DNA of 60,264 bases. Source: Bacteroidales bacterium. GTDB lineage: Bacteria; Bacteroidota; Bacteroidia; Bacteroidales; NBLH01. The position numbers and the translations under genes were made by a program. Each line of letters begins with the position of its first letter. The first letter of the stretch is position 1. Of the stretch, positions 1 to 7,955 are shown piece after piece. Under the pieces are notes generated by a model that was not told the DNA's origin, made no database searches, and saw only the letters and a program-made list of their open reading frames with translations. The DNA is taken from positions 1 to 60,264 of the forward strand of contig JAFGWC010000031.1 in assembly GCA_016937695.1 (NCBI GenBank). Reading direction: 5' to 3'.

Positions 1-275
1 CAAAATTTTAAAAATAAAAGTAGAAGTTCTGGAAAATGTTATCTCAAAAATTAAATAAAGCATATTTATAATTTTTTGAATAGCCAAAGATATTCACCAA
101 CACTTTAAAAGTATTAGCAATAATCTTGAGATAGATGCCGTATCGCAATGATTTGTACAAATCGGCTTCATCCCAAAATAAAAAAAAATCTACATTTATC
201 ATTACTTGTTCAATATTCGATATTTTTTTTAGTTTTTAGGTTTCAGTTTTTAGGTTTTGTGTTATTTAAATAAAA
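1..275. other. Left-edge non-coding stretch with a palindrome and a short direct repeat
   Basis: I see no convincing gene here. It holds a perfect 14-bp palindrome, GATTTGTACAAATC, at 150-163. Short GCCG (137-140) and CGGC (163-166) segments flank it, so part of the region could fold as a hairpin. A 13-bp direct repeat (agtttttaggttt) occurs at 231-243 and 245-257. Both look like intergenic repeat debris. The feature that continues to the left of the window cannot be judged. Confidence 0.4.
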
Positions 276-572
276 CTAAATAAACTGATTTAAAATCTGT
301 ACTATTTGATTTGCAGGTATAACTCCCGATTGTCGAAATTTCTGCTGTCCGTTTTTATAAATCATTATTGTTGGCACAGAACTTATTTGCAGGTTTTGTG
401 CAATTATCGGATTTTTATCAACATCAATTTTAATAATTCTTACTTTATCGCCAAGTGTATTTCTAACATCTTTTAAAATAGGCGCAAGTGCTTTGCATGG
501 CGCACACCATTCTGCCGAAAAATCAATTAAAACAGGTGTTTCAGAATTAATTAAATCTAAAAATTTACTCAT
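276..572 (-). CDS. trxA: Thioredoxin
   Basis: A 98-residue single-domain thioredoxin, slightly shorter than the usual 105-110. The redox site WCAPC lies at residues 22-26 (C23 and C26; the classic motif is WCGPC), and the cis-proline is P67 in SSVPT. It should be a cytoplasmic dithiol-disulfide reductant. The open frame runs upstream to 698, but the extra 42 residues are hydrophobic, unlike the family, and overlap the promoter of the divergent gene. I therefore start at the ATG whose first residues are MSKFLDLI. Its nearest neighbour, the NAD(P)H-hydrate repair gene, is divergent. Confidence 0.9.
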   Translation of the reverse strand: MSKFLDLINSETPVLIDFSAEWCAPCKALAPILKDVRNTLGDKVRIIKIDVDKNPIIAQNLQISSVPTIMIYKNGQQKFRQSGVIPANQIVQILNQFI

Positions 573-600
573 ATCTAAAAATAATAGAAAATATACATCA

Positions 601-608
601 CAAATATA
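601..608 (-). promoter_or_regulatory. Possible -7 element of the thioredoxin promoter
   Basis: Read on the - strand this is TATATTTG, which fits the Bacteroidota -7 consensus TAnnTTTG about 29 bases before the thioredoxin ATG. I see no TTG at the expected -33 spacing, so this rests on one element only. Confidence 0.3.
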
Positions 609-617
609 ATAAGAAAA

Positions 618-652
618 TTGTATATGAAAATTTATAAAAAATCGTAATTTTG
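618..652 (+). promoter_or_regulatory. Possible promoter of the NAD(P)H-hydrate repair gene
   Basis: A TTG at 618-620 is followed after 24 bases by TAATTTTG at 645-652, matching the Bacteroidota TTG/TAnnTTTG pattern with a spacer a little longer than usual. Transcription would begin near 658. That argues against any start codon at 654 and favours the ATGs at 708/711. Confidence 0.4.
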
Positions 653-710
653 TATGTATCTCAAAAATAACAATAAAAGCAGCAAACAAAAAAACCATAA
701 AACTCTTATG

Positions 711-2231
711 ATGAAAATACTAAGCTCTGAACAAATAAAAAAATTAGATGCATACACAATAATAAACGAGCCTATTCAATCAATAAATCTAATGGAAAGA
801 GCTGCAAATGTGTGTGCAAAATGGATAATTAAAAAATTTGATACCAAACATAAATTCCATGTTTTTGTTGGACCAGGAAATAATGGTGGCGATGGTTTGG
901 CAATAAGCAGGCTTCTTTCGGAAAAAGGATATAATGTAAATGTTTTTGTTAAACCGGCAAAATTATCAGACGATGCGCAAATAAACTACGAAAGGCTTTT
1001 AAACGTAAGAAAAGCAGTAATTTCATCAATAAATGATATAAAGCGTTTTCCTAATATAAAAAAACAAGATATTATTATTGATGCACTTTTTGGTTCAGGT
1101 TTAAGCAGGCCAATTGAAGGGTTTTATGCCGAATTGATTGATGCGATTAATAAATCAAAAGCCAAAGTAATTTCTATTGATATTCCTTCAGGCTTTTTTA
1201 GCGAAGACAACAGCAAACTTACTAAATACGAAAATGGCGGCTACGTAAATGCAGTTAAAGCCGATTATACTTTAAGTCTTGAACTTCCTTTTTTATCTTT
1301 CTTTTTTCCTGATTCTCAAGAACACGTTGGCGATTTAAAATGTCTGCCAATTGGTTTAAGTAATGATTTTTTAAATTCGATAGAAACAAATTTTATTTAT
1401 GTAGATAATAATTTTGCCCAAAAGCTATTAAAAAAGCGGAAAAAGTTTGAACATAAAGGAAATTACGGTCATGCACTTATAATTGCAGGCGATTACGGAA
1501 AAATGGGCGCAGCAACATTATCTGCAAAAGCATGTTTAAAATCGGGAGTCGGATTATTAACGGTTCATGTTCCTGTATCTGGGTACGAAATTATTCAAAC
1601 CACAGTTCCTGAGGCCATGGTTTGCATAGACGAATCGGGCACAAGATTTTGTAAATCAGACGAACAGGATTTATATGATGTAATTGGTATTGGTCCGGGT
1701 ATTGGACAAAAGAAATCGACATTGAATTTTTTATACGGCGTGTTAAATAATGCAAAAAAACCTGTTGTTTTAGATGCAGATGCACTAAATCTTTTATCAA
1801 AAAATTATGATTTATATGATTTGATTCCGAATTACAGCATTTTAACACCACATCCCGGCGAATTTAAACGATTAGTAGGCGAATCAAACTCATTTTACGA
1901 ACAATATAAAAAACAAACAGAACTTGCTAAAAATCAAAAAGTTATTGTAGTTTTAAAAGGCGCTTATACTTCAATTGCAACACCAGATGGAAAGCTTTAT
2001 ATAAACTCAACAGGAAATCCGGGAATGGCAACAGCCGGAAGCGGCGATGCTTTAACAGGCGTAATCACCTCGCTTTTGGCACAAGGCTACGAACCAGAAA
2101 ATGCAGCAATTTTAGGAGTTTATATTCACGGTCTTGCCGGAGATATTGCAATGAAAAAACACGGATTACATGCTCTTATTGCAAGCGATATTATTGATAA
2201 TTTAGGAAAAACTTTTAAAACACTTTATTAA
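711..2231 (+). CDS. nnr: Bifunctional NAD(P)H-hydrate epimerase / ADP-dependent NAD(P)H-hydrate dehydratase
   Basis: A 506-residue metabolite-repair enzyme with two fused domains, the usual bacterial arrangement. The N-terminal YjeF_N half (about 1-215) epimerises R- to S-NAD(P)HX and carries GPGNNGGDGLAISRLL, GSGLSRP and DIPSGF. The C-terminal ribokinase-like half (about 225-506) dehydrates S-NAD(P)HX using ADP and carries LTPHPGEF, VLKGAYT and the nucleotide-binding NPGMATAGSGDALTG. The frame opens at 654, but those first residues are lysine/asparagine-rich and lie at the predicted transcription start. I chose ATG 711 (MKILSSEQIKKLD), which matches the family start; ATG 708 is equally possible. 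The gene stands alone and is divergent from thioredoxin. Confidence 0.93.
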   Translation: MKILSSEQIKKLDAYTIINEPIQSINLMERAANVCAKWIIKKFDTKHKFHVFVGPGNNGGDGLAISRLLSEKGYNVNVFVKPAKLSDDAQINYERLLNVRKAVISSINDIKRFPNIKKQDIIIDALFGSGLSRPIEGFYAELIDAINKSKAKVISIDIPSGFFSEDNSKLTKYENGGYVNAVKADYTLSLELPFLSFFFPDSQEHVGDLKCLPIGLSNDFLNSIETNFIYVDNNFAQKLLKKRKKFEHKGNYGHALIIAGDYGKMGAATLSAKACLKSGVGLLTVHVPVSGYEIIQTTVPEAMVCIDESGTRFCKSDEQDLYDVIGIGPGIGQKKSTLNFLYGVLNNAKKPVVLDADALNLLSKNYDLYDLIPNYSILTPHPGEFKRLVGESNSFYEQYKKQTELAKNQKVIVVLKGAYTSIATPDGKLYINSTGNPGMATAGSGDALTGVITSLLAQGYEPENAAILGVYIHGLAGDIAMKKHGLHALIASDIIDNLGKTFKTLY

Positions 2232-2282
2232 ATTCTGTTTAAAAATATCATTTTAATATAAAAAATATAAAACTAAACCATT

Positions 2283-2720
2283 ATGGAAACAGGATTTGAA
2301 AAACATTTGCTGGATGGCGCTTACAACGGAATATCGCAAATAGTAAAAACATCTTTAGATTTACAAACTAACATAGAAACTAAAGATGATTTTGGCGACA
2401 CAGCATTAAATAAAGCTTGCGATCAAGGACATTTTGATATTGTAAAACTTCTGATTGAAAGAGGTGCAAATATTAATAATCTTGGCGGCGCAGATTTAAG
2501 CCCGATAATGAATGCAGCCACAAACGGTTATTTTGAAATTACTCAATATCTTATAGAAAAAGGAGCCGAAATTAGCAATGATTTATTATCAGCAATACAA
2601 ATGAAAGTTAATATTTTAGAAGAAAATGCTGAAATGGGAATGGTAAATCCGGAAGGCGCCAAAGCCTGGAAACAATTTCTTGAATATCTGATATCAAAAC
2701 GCAAAGAACAAGAGAGTTAA
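2283..2720 (+). CDS. Small ankyrin-repeat protein
   Basis: A 145-residue protein with no signal peptide or membrane segment. About three ankyrin repeats are visible between residues 8 and 105, including TALNKACDQGHFDIVKLLIE followed by RGANIN, and MNAATNGYFEITQYLIEKGAE. The C-terminal 40 residues are helical and charged and end in KRKEQES. Ankyrin repeats bind protein partners, but the partner cannot be told from sequence. It follows nnr by 51 bases and may be cotranscribed. A weak hairpin lies directly at its stop codon. Confidence 0.8.
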   Translation: METGFEKHLLDGAYNGISQIVKTSLDLQTNIETKDDFGDTALNKACDQGHFDIVKLLIERGANINNLGGADLSPIMNAATNGYFEITQYLIEKGAEISNDLLSAIQMKVNILEENAEMGMVNPEGAKAWKQFLEYLISKRKEQES

Positions 2721-2756
2721 AACCGATTGTAAAAATTTCATACTAAAATTCGGTTT
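2720..2756 (+). terminator. Possible weak terminator after the ankyrin gene
   Basis: A 7-bp stem, aaaccga (2720-2726) with tcggttt (2750-2756), has a 23-base loop and is followed by a T-rich run. The stem begins on the last base of the stop codon. The long loop makes it a modest candidate. Confidence 0.4.
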
Positions 2757-2983
2757 ATTTTATTTAATATCTTAATTTTAGGATGTTTACCCGAATAATT
2801 CGGGAATTATATAATGATTATTCTAAATACCTAAAAAAACAAGCTATTGATTATATTTTATTGATGTTTTAACACTTAAATTTTGAAAAGTCTCTTTTTT
2901 TGTGAAACAAACATGATATATTAATAATCAATACTTTACACATAATAATAAACTTTTTTATAAATAACTAAGGTTAATAAAAT

Positions 2984-5767
2984 ATGGATTACAACGATTT
3001 TACAATTATAACCCAAAAAGCATTAAAGCGCGGCTCTGAAATTGCTAAAGAAAAATTTAATAAAGAAATTGAAAACGCCCACATACTAAAAGGCATTTTT
3101 GAAACCGACAAAAACGTTACTCCGTTTATTCTAAAAAAAATGGAAGTTGATATTTTCAAGTTAGAAGAACTTGTTAATCAATTAATTAATAACTACCCGA
3201 TTTTAAAAGAAGGAGAAAGTTTAAAAGTTTCGGCTAATGTTGAAAAATCTTTATTCTCGGCAAAACAATTATCAAAACATTTAAAAGACGAATATATTTC
3301 GATAGAACATATACTATCAGGCATATTGCTTACAGGCGATAGTGTTGCTTCAATACTAAAAGAAAAAGGAATTGACAGAGACAAATTAGAAAGTGCAATA
3401 TCAGCACTAAGAAAAGGCGTAAAAGTAGAAAGACGAAATAAAGATGAATTTGAAAATTTGAAAAAATATGCAGTAAATTTAAACGAAAAAGGCGAAACCG
3501 GAAATTTAGATCCGGTAATTGGCAGAACAGAAGAAATTAGACGAATATTACAAATAATTTCAAGAAGAACAAAAAACAATCCTGTAATAATTGGCGATCC
3601 GGGAGTTGGAAAAACAGCCGTTGTAGAAGGTTTAGTTTTACGGATAATTAAAGGCGATGTACCTGATAATCTTAGAAATAGCAGAATTTTTTCTTTAGAT
3701 ATGGGCTCGCTTATTGCAGGTGCAGGAAAACAAGGCGAATTTGAAGAAAGAATGAAATCAGTAATAAAAGAAGTAAAAGAATCGGGCGGCGAAGTAATTC
3801 TTTTTATCGATGAAATTCATATGCTTGTTGGTTCCGGCTCAAGCTCAGTAAATGCAGCAAACATATTAAAACCTGCACTTGCCAGAGGCGAAATAAAAGT
3901 AATTGGCGCAACAACAGTTGACGAATATCAAAAATATTTTGAAAAAGATAAAGCCTTAGAACGCAGATTTCAAAAAATTTTAATTGAAGAACCAGATGAT
4001 AACGATTGCGTTTCAATATTAAGAGGCCTGAAAGAAAAATATGAAACATATCATAAAGTTCAAATTAAAGATGAAGCCTTAGTTGCAGCTGTTGAGCTTT
4101 CGAAAAGATATGTAACCGACAGATTTTTACCAGATAAAGCAATTGACCTAATTGATGAAGCCGCTTCAAAACTAAGGCTTGAAATGAACACATTGCCGGG
4201 CGAAATTGATGAAATTGAAAGACAAATAATTCGATTTGAAACCGAAAGAAGCATGGTTGTTAAAGAAGGCGATAAAAAAAGCGAAAAAGAATTATCGGAA
4301 AAACTTGTAAATCTTAAAGATGAAAGGACAAAATTAAGAGCAATTTGGGAATCGGAAAAAAAAGTTATTGCAGATATAATTTCAGCTAAAGAAGAATTAG
4401 ATAATTATGAAAATCAAATAATTAAACTACAAGAAGAAGGCGAATTTGATAAAGTAGCCGAAATTAAATATGAAAAAATTCCTAATATAATTGAAAAAAT
4501 AAAACAGCTTGAAAAAGAGATGGCCGATAATCCGTCGGATGTGGTTTTAGCAAAAGAATCGGTTGATAAAGAGCTAATTGCAGAAGTAATTGCAAGTTGG
4601 ACAGGAATTCCGGTAACTAAAATGCAAAAAAGCGAAAAAGAAAAACTGGTTAATCTTGAAGATGAATTGCATAAAAGAATAATTGGCCAACACGAAGCAA
4701 TTGTTGCAGTTTCAAATTCGGTTAGAAGAAGCCGTGCAGGTTTACACGATTCAAAAAAACCGATAGGCTCTTTTATATTTTTAGGCACAACAGGAGTCGG
4801 AAAAACTGAGTTAGCAAAGGCATTGGCAAATTTTCTTTTCGACGAGGAAACATCTATGACAAGAATCGACATGTCCGAATATCAGGAAAAACATTCAGTT
4901 TCAAGGCTTGTTGGCTCACCTCCGGGTTATGTAGGTTACGATGAAGGCGGACAATTAACCGAAGCAGTTAGGCGAAAACCTTATTCTGTTGTTTTATTTG
5001 ATGAAATAGAAAAAGCTCATAAAGACGTATTTTACACACTGTTACAAGTTCTTGACGATGGCCGTTTAACCGACAGCAAAGGCAGAGTTGTAAATTTTAA
5101 AAACACAATAATAATAATGACTTCAAACGCCGGTTCTGATAAAATAATGAATCATTTTGAAGGCTTAAATGCACAAAACAGAAACGAAAAAATAAGAAAA
5201 GCAAAAGAAGACGTTTCAAAAGTGCTTAAAGAAAACATGGCGCCTGAGTTTTTAAACAGAATTGACGAAATTATAATGTTTACGCCATTATCGGTTTACG
5301 AAATTAAACAAATAGTTGAATTACAATTAAATAGCTTAAAAAAAATACTGATAAAAGAAGAAATTAAAATTCATGTTACAGAAAAAGCAATTAATTGGAT
5401 AACAAAATTATCATATAATCCGCAATTTGGTGCCAGACCAATAAAAAGAACAATTCAGAAACTAATTTTAAACGAATTATCGGAACAAATTTTAACAGAT
5501 ACTGTGTCAAAAGACAAAATTATTTCTATTGATTTCGCAGATGGAAAACTAATTTTTACAAATATTACTGATGAAGAAAAAAACAAGCTTATTGAAATTG
5601 AAAACAAAGAAAAAGAATCGATAAAAAAAGAATTAGAAAAAATACGCGAAAAAGCTAAAACAGAACAAAAAGATGAACCCGAAAAAAAGAAAGGAGTTTT
5701 TAAAAGATTTTTTAGCTGGATTGGAAATATATTTAAGAAAAAGAGCAAAGTTGAAAGTGCAAATTAA
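2984..5767 (+). CDS. clpB: Divergent ClpB-type AAA+ disaggregase with a C-terminal extension
   Basis: A 927-residue Hsp100 ATPase; ClpB is usually about 860. Order: Clp_N repeats (about 1-145), first AAA module with GDPGVGKT Walker A, DEIH Walker B and ALERRF arginine finger, a ClpB-length coiled-coil M-domain (about 405-525, with the FDKVAEIKYEKIP motif), second AAA module with GTTGVGKT and GSPPGYVGYDEGG pore loop, and the ClpB C-domain. ClpB extracts polypeptides from aggregates with DnaK. Two oddities: the first pore loop, normally AGAKYRGEF, reads AGAGKQGEF (residues 245-253), so the conserved tyrosine is lysine K249; and about 65 extra residues (863-927) end in an aromatic/basic stretch. 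I infer a specialised paralogue rather than the standard housekeeping ClpB. It precedes the toast-rack gene by only 13 bases. Confidence 0.9.
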   Translation: MDYNDFTIITQKALKRGSEIAKEKFNKEIENAHILKGIFETDKNVTPFILKKMEVDIFKLEELVNQLINNYPILKEGESLKVSANVEKSLFSAKQLSKHLKDEYISIEHILSGILLTGDSVASILKEKGIDRDKLESAISALRKGVKVERRNKDEFENLKKYAVNLNEKGETGNLDPVIGRTEEIRRILQIISRRTKNNPVIIGDPGVGKTAVVEGLVLRIIKGDVPDNLRNSRIFSLDMGSLIAGAGKQGEFEERMKSVIKEVKESGGEVILFIDEIHMLVGSGSSSVNAANILKPALARGEIKVIGATTVDEYQKYFEKDKALERRFQKILIEEPDDNDCVSILRGLKEKYETYHKVQIKDEALVAAVELSKRYVTDRFLPDKAIDLIDEAASKLRLEMNTLPGEIDEIERQIIRFETERSMVVKEGDKKSEKELSEKLVNLKDERTKLRAIWESEKKVIADIISAKEELDNYENQIIKLQEEGEFDKVAEIKYEKIPNIIEKIKQLEKEMADNPSDVVLAKESVDKELIAEVIASWTGIPVTKMQKSEKEKLVNLEDELHKRIIGQHEAIVAVSNSVRRSRAGLHDSKKPIGSFIFLGTTGVGKTELAKALANFLFDEETSMTRIDMSEYQEKHSVSRLVGSPPGYVGYDEGGQLTEAVRRKPYSVVLFDEIEKAHKDVFYTLLQVLDDGRLTDSKGRVVNFKNTIIIMTSNAGSDKIMNHFEGLNAQNRNEKIRKAKEDVSKVLKENMAPEFLNRIDEIIMFTPLSVYEIKQIVELQLNSLKKILIKEEIKIHVTEKAINWITKLSYNPQFGARPIKRTIQKLILNELSEQILTDTVSKDKIISIDFADGKLIFTNITDEEKNKLIEIENKEKESIKKELEKIREKAKTEQKDEPEKKKGVFKRFFSWIGNIFKKKSKVESAN

Positions 5768-5780
5768 AAAATAAAGAAAA

Positions 5781-6608
5781 ATGAAATTATATTTATTATT
5801 TATAATAGGAATATCATTATTTATTTCCAGATGTAATACTTCTTTTGAAGATAAAAAAGATTTTAACAATGATGATTTTACAGAAAATACAGATAATGAA
5901 GACTTTAACTCTGATAATTTAAATGATTTAGAAGAAAAAATGGAAGAGATAATGGATGAAAACTCTGCCAATAATGAAAAACTAATAAAAGAAATTATAG
6001 AAGTTAAAGCAAATGATGCAAAATCTGTAAAAATTGAAATAAAAATTGCAGCTTGCAGATTAAATTTATCATCAGGTGCAAAAGAATTATTTAAAGGCGG
6101 TTTTGCATACAGTCAGAAAAAATGGAAGCCAATAATAATCTATAATGTGAAAAACGGAATAGGTTTTTTATCAATTGAGCAACCCGAAAATAACAATATG
6201 AATTTTAATGATGACGACCAATATGTCTGGAATTTAAAATTTACAAATAAGCTTCCAATTGATTTTAATTTAGAATTTGGTGCCGGTATTAGTGAAATTA
6301 AATTATCAGATTTAAATGTCCGCAATTTTAATATGACTATGGGAGTTGGAAAAACTGAGCTTGATTTAATAGGCGATTGGAAACAAAACACAGAAATACA
6401 TATGGATGGCGGAATTGGATATACGAAAGTGTATATGCCTGATAATGTTGGCGTTAAAATAAACGTAACTAAAGGTTTAGGTAATATTGATGTCAAAAAT
6501 TTAATAAAAAAAGACGACAAAACTTATATAAATAAATTATATGGCAAAACAGAAAAAACAATAAATATTTATATAAAAACAGGAATCGGAAAAATAGATA
6601 TTGAATAA
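5781..6608 (+). CDS. Envelope protein with toast-rack (DUF2154/LiaF-like) beta domain
   Basis: 275 residues. An N-terminal hydrophobic signal ends at FISRC (C18); the lipobox is non-canonical (R at -1), so lipidation is uncertain. An asparagine/aspartate/glutamate-rich linker (about 20-75) precedes a repetitive beta domain. That domain has recurring VKIEIKIAACRLNLSSGA, LEFGAGISEIKLSDL, TMGVGKTELDLIGDW, DGGIGYTKVYMP and GLGNIDVKNL rungs, typical of the toast_rack/LiaF C-terminal family. Such domains act in envelope stress sensing in Firmicutes; the role here is unknown. It follows clpB by 13 bases and is probably cotranscribed, which may link it to protein-quality stress. A strong terminator follows. 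Confidence 0.7.
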   Translation: MKLYLLFIIGISLFISRCNTSFEDKKDFNNDDFTENTDNEDFNSDNLNDLEEKMEEIMDENSANNEKLIKEIIEVKANDAKSVKIEIKIAACRLNLSSGAKELFKGGFAYSQKKWKPIIIYNVKNGIGFLSIEQPENNNMNFNDDDQYVWNLKFTNKLPIDFNLEFGAGISEIKLSDLNVRNFNMTMGVGKTELDLIGDWKQNTEIHMDGGIGYTKVYMPDNVGVKINVTKGLGNIDVKNLIKKDDKTYINKLYGKTEKTINIYIKTGIGKIDIE

Positions 6609-6612
6609 ATTG

Positions 6613-6655
6613 TTAAAAAGCTAAATTGTTAATTTAGAACAATTTAGCTTTTTAA
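6613..6655. terminator. Strong bidirectional terminator
   Basis: A perfect 18-bp stem (6613-6630 with 6638-6655) with a 7-base loop (aatttag) carries A and T runs at its ends. It serves both converging genes, the toast-rack gene on + and the lipoprotein gene on -. Confidence 0.85.
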
Positions 6656-6660
6656 AATTT

Positions 6661-7755
6661 CTAATATTTAAACTGCACGTGCATATTTGAAACAATATAA
6701 GGATTATATGGAACTAAATCGTTAATTGCCTCATCAATTGCATTATATTCACTTCCGGGCGAAGTTCCTCCTTGCACAAAACCAGTTGAATTAAAATATC
6801 CAGGTGCATCTGTGTTTTGAAGATAAACAGCCATATTTACAGGATCAATTCCCGGCCAAACAGAATAAATTTGATTTGTAAACACATTTTTTAAAGAATA
6901 TGTTTCTAAAATAACAGTTCTTGAATCAGAATTTAAATCGCTTGGCGGCAAACCAACTTCAGCAAGTCCAATATTACTCTCAGTTTCGCCCGCAGCAACA
7001 AATGCCCAGTTAAATCCAACATCAGCAGTAAAAAAAACGGCATTCGGATGATTTGAATTTCCATAAACTTCAACAATATTACCTGTTTTGCCAACATTCA
7101 TTTTTAAAGTTTCCATAGCATAAGGATTAACCAAAGGACTAGGCAACTGAATATCAGATATATAAACAGTCATTTCTTGTTCGTATCCATTTTCGGCAGC
7201 TTCGCTGTAATCAACTCTAAACATTGCATTTGTAAAAACAGTTTCACAATTTCGGTTTACATTATACGGTTTAATAATTGCCACGCCTTTTATTGTTCCT
7301 TTATTCCAAAAAATCTGCATTGCAAGTCCATTATCGGCATTATTTTCAGATTCTGCATCTGTCATTGTTAATTGATATTGCCATGTAATTCCTTCAAAAT
7401 CAGAGTTTTGTATTATAGTTACATTTTTAAGTCTTCCGTCATCATCGCTTGTAAAAGAAAAACTCATTTCCTGACTAAGATTATTTTGTCTGATACTGTT
7501 AATAATATCTTCAACAATTTGAGCAGCTTCATCGCCAATATGAATAAAACTTGTTAAATAAAAATAAATTTCATTTCCACTAACTGGCGTTTCGGTTTTA
7601 AAAACTTTGTTTTCAGAACTATTGATTGAAGAAGGAATATCTACTTTAAAATTTTCGGGTAAATAATTATCATCCCAAATATTAGCTTCATCTTTTTTAC
7701 AACTATTAAAAATAGTTAGTATTAATAATGCTGAAATTAAGATTATTTTTTTCAT
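6661..7755 (-). CDS. Surface-type lipoprotein of unknown function
   Basis: 364 residues. The type II signal peptide ends at IFNSC, with lipidated C19. The next residues are KKDE, matching the Bacteroidota lipoprotein export signal (K followed by acidic residues), so the protein is probably displayed on the outer face of the outer membrane. The mature part is mostly beta with many aromatic residues and no motif I recognise. The start ATG is well placed for the signal peptide. It stands alone between convergent and divergent neighbours; the 5' region (7756-7955) contains no other gene. Cell-surface location is an inference from the export motif. Confidence 0.7.
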   Translation of the reverse strand: MKKIILISALLILTIFNSCKKDEANIWDDNYLPENFKVDIPSSINSSENKVFKTETPVSGNEIYFYLTSFIHIGDEAAQIVEDIINSIRQNNLSQEMSFSFTSDDDGRLKNVTIIQNSDFEGITWQYQLTMTDAESENNADNGLAMQIFWNKGTIKGVAIIKPYNVNRNCETVFTNAMFRVDYSEAAENGYEQEMTVYISDIQLPSPLVNPYAMETLKMNVGKTGNIVEVYGNSNHPNAVFFTADVGFNWAFVAAGETESNIGLAEVGLPPSDLNSDSRTVILETYSLKNVFTNQIYSVWPGIDPVNMAVYLQNTDAPGYFNSTGFVQGGTSPGSEYNAIDEAINDLVPYNPYIVSNMHVQFKY

Positions 7756-7955
7756 GATATAAACGATTTTAAAAATTTAATACTATTTTTTAATAAAACA
7801 CAAAGTTTTTTCAATTATTGTAATATACCAAAAATTAATATAAAATATGCTTAAAACTGCAAATATTTTTATATTTTAGAAGCATAAAACACGAAAAGCA
7901 GGACTAATTTAAATCAGAATACTTTTAGTAATGATAACTTATAATTTCAAATAAT

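Noticed and set aside
2984-5767. Type VI secretion ATPase ClpV or ClpC
   Set aside because: No other type VI gene is nearby, and the middle domain is of ClpB length with the ClpB-specific FDKVAEIKYEKIP motif rather than the short ClpC linker.
1591-5971. Antisense open frames across the nnr and clpB genes, such as 1591-1851, 3193-3579, 4414-4872 and 5633-5971
   Set aside because: They lie inside strongly supported genes on the other strand, are rich in serine, phenylalanine and leucine as expected of shadow frames in AT-rich DNA, and show no domain or start context.
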